Positions 61,926 to 64,000 of a stretch of 64,000 nt of DNA are shown here, in pieces. The position numbers and the translations under genes were made by a program. Below the pieces are notes generated by a model that worked only from the letters and a program-made list of their open reading frames with translations, was not told where the DNA came from and made no database searches. Every line of letters starts with the position of its first letter. Position 1 is the stretch's first letter. This DNA is from Rhodoferax sp. PAMC 29310 (lineage in GTDB: Bacteria > Pseudomonadota > Gammaproteobacteria > Burkholderiales > Burkholderiaceae_C): the NCBI RefSeq assembly GCF_017948265.1, contig NZ_CP072852.1, forward strand, positions 4,464,001 to 4,528,000. Reading direction: 5' to 3'.

Positions 61926-62549
61926 TTACAGGCCCAGAGCCGCGAAAGAGCCGCGTCCCTCTCGGACGATTTCGGGTTCGCCCGAGCTCAGGTCCACCAC
62001 TGTGGTGGGCTCCAAGGCGCAGGCGCCTGCGTCAATGACGCCGGCAATCAGGTTTTTATAACGCTCCAGAATCTCTTGCGCATCGTTCAGGGCTTCGGTT
62101 TCACCCTGCGGGATCAATGTGGTGGCCAGCAGTGGTGCGTGGTGAAGCTCCAGCAGCTCCTGCAGCACCTTGTGGTCGGGCACACGCAGACCTATGGTTT
62201 TTCGGGCCGGATGGCTCAGGCGACGGGGGACTTCTTTGCTGGCTTCCAGAATAAAAGTGTAGGGCCCCGGTGTGGCCGATTTGATGAGTCGAAACTGCTG
62301 GTTGTCCACGCGGGCGTAGTTGGCCAACTCGGACAGGTCACGGCACAAAAGGGTGAGATGGTGCTTGTCGTCTACGCCCCGGATTCGGCGCAGTTTGTCG
62401 GCGGCGGCCTTGTCGTCCACGTGGCAGACTAATGCATAGCTGGAGTCGGTGGGGACCGCCAGCACTTCGCCTTTTTCGAGCAGGGCGACCGCTTGTTTCA
62501 GCAAGCGAGCTTGCGGGTTGTCGGGATGTACTTCAAATAGTTGGGCCAT
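61926..62549 (-). CDS. Sua5/YciO/YrdC family protein
   Basis: A 207-residue YrdC-fold protein with the family motifs LEKGEVLAVPTDSSYALVCHVDDKAAADKL near 25 and LRRIRGVDDKHHLTLLCRDLSELANYARVDN near 55. It could be the L-threonylcarbamoyl-AMP synthase of tRNA t6A formation, but the KxR pattern is of the YciO branch, whose members are related but not equal to TsaC. So I leave the symbol blank. It lies 27 bases before the M50 gene and 15 bases after the EamA permease gene. Confidence 0.88.
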   Translation of the reverse strand: MAQLFEVHPDNPQARLLKQAVALLEKGEVLAVPTDSSYALVCHVDDKAAADKLRRIRGVDDKHHLTLLCRDLSELANYARVDNQQFRLIKSATPGPYTFILEASKEVPRRLSHPARKTIGLRVPDHKVLQELLELHHAPLLATTLIPQGETEALNDAQEILERYKNLIAGVIDAGACALEPTTVVDLSSGEPEIVREGRGSFAALGL

Positions 62550-62564
62550 GGGGGGTATTTTCTG

Positions 62565-63491
62565 TCAAACCGATGGAGTGGTGCAGGCTGCGGCCGCTTT
62601 TTGGCGTTTGGCGAGTTCCCGCGCCGACAGCAAGGCGTTGCCAATGCCGCTGAGCGTGATCACCGCAATGCCCATCCATGCAAAGCCGTCTGGGGTGTGG
62701 TCAAACACCAGCCATCCACCCAGTGTGGCAAATGCAATTTGTGAATAGAGGAACGGTGTCAGAACTGGGGCCGAAGCGCGCATGTAGGCTCGAATCAGGA
62801 ACAGGTGGCCAACGGTGCCGCACAGACCGATCAAAACAAAGAGCGGCCAATGGGCAATAAGGGCAGATGATTCCCAGTTGAACACCACGATGGGGGTCGT
62901 CACCATAGTGCCCACCAGACCTGTGTAGAAATGGGTGGTGTAGGGGTTTTCATGCCCGCTCAAGCGGCTGGTAAGGACTTGAAACCAGGCAAAGGTGGTG
63001 ACCAGCGCAATGGGAAACAAGAGTGCCCAAGTGAAGACTTGCCCGCCTGGGCGAACCACCAGCAAGACCCCGACCAAACCGACGCCCATCAACACCCAGC
63101 GCTGGGGCGACACCCGGTCTTTCAGCAGCCAGGCGGCCATGCCGGTGGCTGCCAAAGGTGACAGCATGACCATGGCGGTAAATTCACCTACGGGCAAATA
63201 CTGCAGGCCAAAAAATGAACAAAAGCTGGTGACCAGCAACAACGCTCCCCGCAGAGCTTGAAAGCGGGGGTTTTTGGTACGGAACAAGCCCATTTTTTGC
63301 ACGGGAAAGCGCAAGGCAAAGGTGGCAACCGCCTGAAAGGCGTACCGAAACCAGAGCAGCATCAACACCGGCGCCAGCGTTGATGCGTATTTGGTGCTGG
63401 TGTCTAGGATTGAGAAGATCAGTGTGGCCAGGACAATGAGCAAGGCACCGCCGGTCTGCGCGCGCCGGTCGCGTTGAGCTGACTCGGTCAA
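62565..63491 (-). CDS. EamA/DMT-family permease
   Basis: A 308-residue membrane protein with ten predicted segments and two EamA halves: ALLIVLATLIFSILDTSTKY near residue 15, QYLPVGEFTAMVMLSPLAATGMAAWLLKDRVS near 93 and ALIAHWPLFVLIGLCGTVGHLFLIRAYMRAS near 215. Substrates of such drug/metabolite exporters cannot be read from sequence. I prefer the TTG at 63491, which overlaps the PHP gene stop as TTGA, to the longer frame starting inside it. It follows the PHP gene in a likely operon. Confidence 0.87.
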   Translation of the reverse strand: MTESAQRDRRAQTGGALLIVLATLIFSILDTSTKYASTLAPVLMLLWFRYAFQAVATFALRFPVQKMGLFRTKNPRFQALRGALLLVTSFCSFFGLQYLPVGEFTAMVMLSPLAATGMAAWLLKDRVSPQRWVLMGVGLVGVLLVVRPGGQVFTWALLFPIALVTTFAWFQVLTSRLSGHENPYTTHFYTGLVGTMVTTPIVVFNWESSALIAHWPLFVLIGLCGTVGHLFLIRAYMRASAPVLTPFLYSQIAFATLGGWLVFDHTPDGFAWMGIAVITLSGIGNALLSARELAKRQKAAAACTTPSV

Positions 63492-64000
63492 GTGGGATCG
63501 CCGGCGTATTGGATGCGATCCTTGATCAATTCCCACACTGGCTTGAGGGTGCTCGGCAATAGGGGCAGAGTCCCCAGTTCGGTGTGACTCTCATCCGGGC
63601 TGTGGAAGTCACTGCCACGGGACGCTGCCAGATCAAACTCGCGGGCGGTGTCGGCATAGCTCAAAAATTCGGCAGGGGTGTGACTGCCGGTGATCACTTC
63701 GACGCCCTGGCCGCCGTGTGTTTTGAACTCGGTGAACAGCGCATATTCCTCGTTGGTTGAAAACTTGTAGCGCGCAGGGTGGGCAATGATCGCGACGCCG
63801 CCAGCCTGGGTGATCCAGGTCACCGCATCTTTCAAAGTGGCCCAGCGGTGCTCCACAAAGCCGGGCTTGCCTTCGGTCAGGTACTTGCGAAACACCTCGT
63901 AGGTGTCTTTGCAGACCTTGGTTTCCACCAAAAAGCGGGCAAAGTGAGTGCGCGAGATCAAATCGTGGTTGCCGGCAAATTGCAACGCGCCTTCATAGGC
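63488..64000 (-). CDS. PHP-domain phosphatase, 5' end outside window
   Basis: The C-terminal 170 residues of a PHP-domain protein similar to the 3',5'-nucleoside bisphosphate phosphatase type. Visible are FVEHRWATLKDAVTWI, the metal-site block GGVAIIAHPARYKF, GGQGVEVITGSHTPAEF and AASRGSDFHSPDESHTELG near the end, which carry metal histidines. The N-terminal half with the first HxH motif lies beyond base 64000. Such enzymes hydrolyse pAp or related nucleotides or RNA ends. It overlaps the EamA gene by 4 bases. Confidence 0.9.
   Translation of the reverse strand, partial: AYEGALQFAGNHDLISRTHFARFLVETKVCKDTYEVFRKYLTEGKPGFVEHRWATLKDAVTWITQAGGVAIIAHPARYKFSTNEEYALFTEFKTHGGQGVEVITGSHTPAEFLSYADTAREFDLAASRGSDFHSPDESHTELGTLPLLPSTLKPVWELIKDRIQYAGDPT

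Overview
The window is a 64 kb piece of a betaproteobacterial chromosome, most likely from the Comamonadaceae (Rhodoferax/Polaromonas-like). This is inferred from the gene families (DUF3460, DUF3305/DUF3306, a TrpS with a YegP-like tail, a TPP riboswitch before thiBPQ) and from several copies of a short intergenic repeat with a TAGCTGCTTGCGC core and a GGGCGCTAGAGGC end, which I recall as common in that family. No rRNA, prophage, insertion sequence or CRISPR array is visible. Both edges cut genes: bioD on the left and a PHP-domain phosphatase gene on the right.

Layout. 1-6.3 kb (minus): biotin genes bioA-bioF-bioD, queE, nadB, scpA. 6.4-12.5 kb (minus): a DUF3460 gene, a SulP transporter, a DUF1275 protein, metG and a patatin-like phospholipase gene broken by an in-frame TAG. 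12.6-28.1 kb: mrp/apbC, then a large formate dehydrogenase (FDH) locus. Its accessory genes (DUF3305, DUF3306, a 696-aa poly-ferredoxin, a TorD-like chaperone) come first. A minus-strand histidine kinase / sigma-54 response regulator pair follows, then the structural genes (small Tat protein, fdhA, fdhB, lipoprotein, fdhC, small periplasmic protein, fdhD). The gap between regulator and structural genes holds a perfect 19-bp inverted repeat and a good -24/-12 promoter, so the pair very probably drives FDH transcription.

28.1-30.3 kb holds an intact TetR gene beside two decayed oxidoreductase genes: an SDR with an in-frame TGA and lost motifs, and an NAD(P)-binding protein with two frameshifts. 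Matching CGAAT-N4-ATTCG operators sit before tetR and before the broken pair. 30.4-42.1 kb carries an FtsX-type permease, an OsmC-YcaO fusion, a gene-poor kilobase with repeat and gene remnants, a TPR/HupE pair, smr-radC and fkpB-ispH. 42.2-49.9 kb has serS, an orphan PotD-like binding protein coupled to a membrane diguanylate cyclase, and thiBPQ behind a TPP riboswitch.

49.9-59.6 kb looks like one physiological unit. On the minus strand a CBS protein, an acetyl-CoA synthetase, E1 alpha, E1 beta and E2 of a pyruvate-dehydrogenase-like complex, an acyl-carrier protein and an unknown membrane protein run as an operon. Around it lie genes for a host-attachment-family protein, a BON protein, a Crp/Fnr regulator, Hsp20 and a coiled-coil protein. 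Three intergenic regions contain TTG-N8-CAA dyads of Fnr type, and the regulator has the Fnr recognition residues but not the Fnr iron-sulfur cysteine set. This suggests a low-oxygen or stress acetyl-CoA regulon. The right end (59.7-64 kb) holds tRNA-Ser(CGA), trpS, an M50 protease, a Sua5/YciO protein, an EamA permease and the PHP gene.
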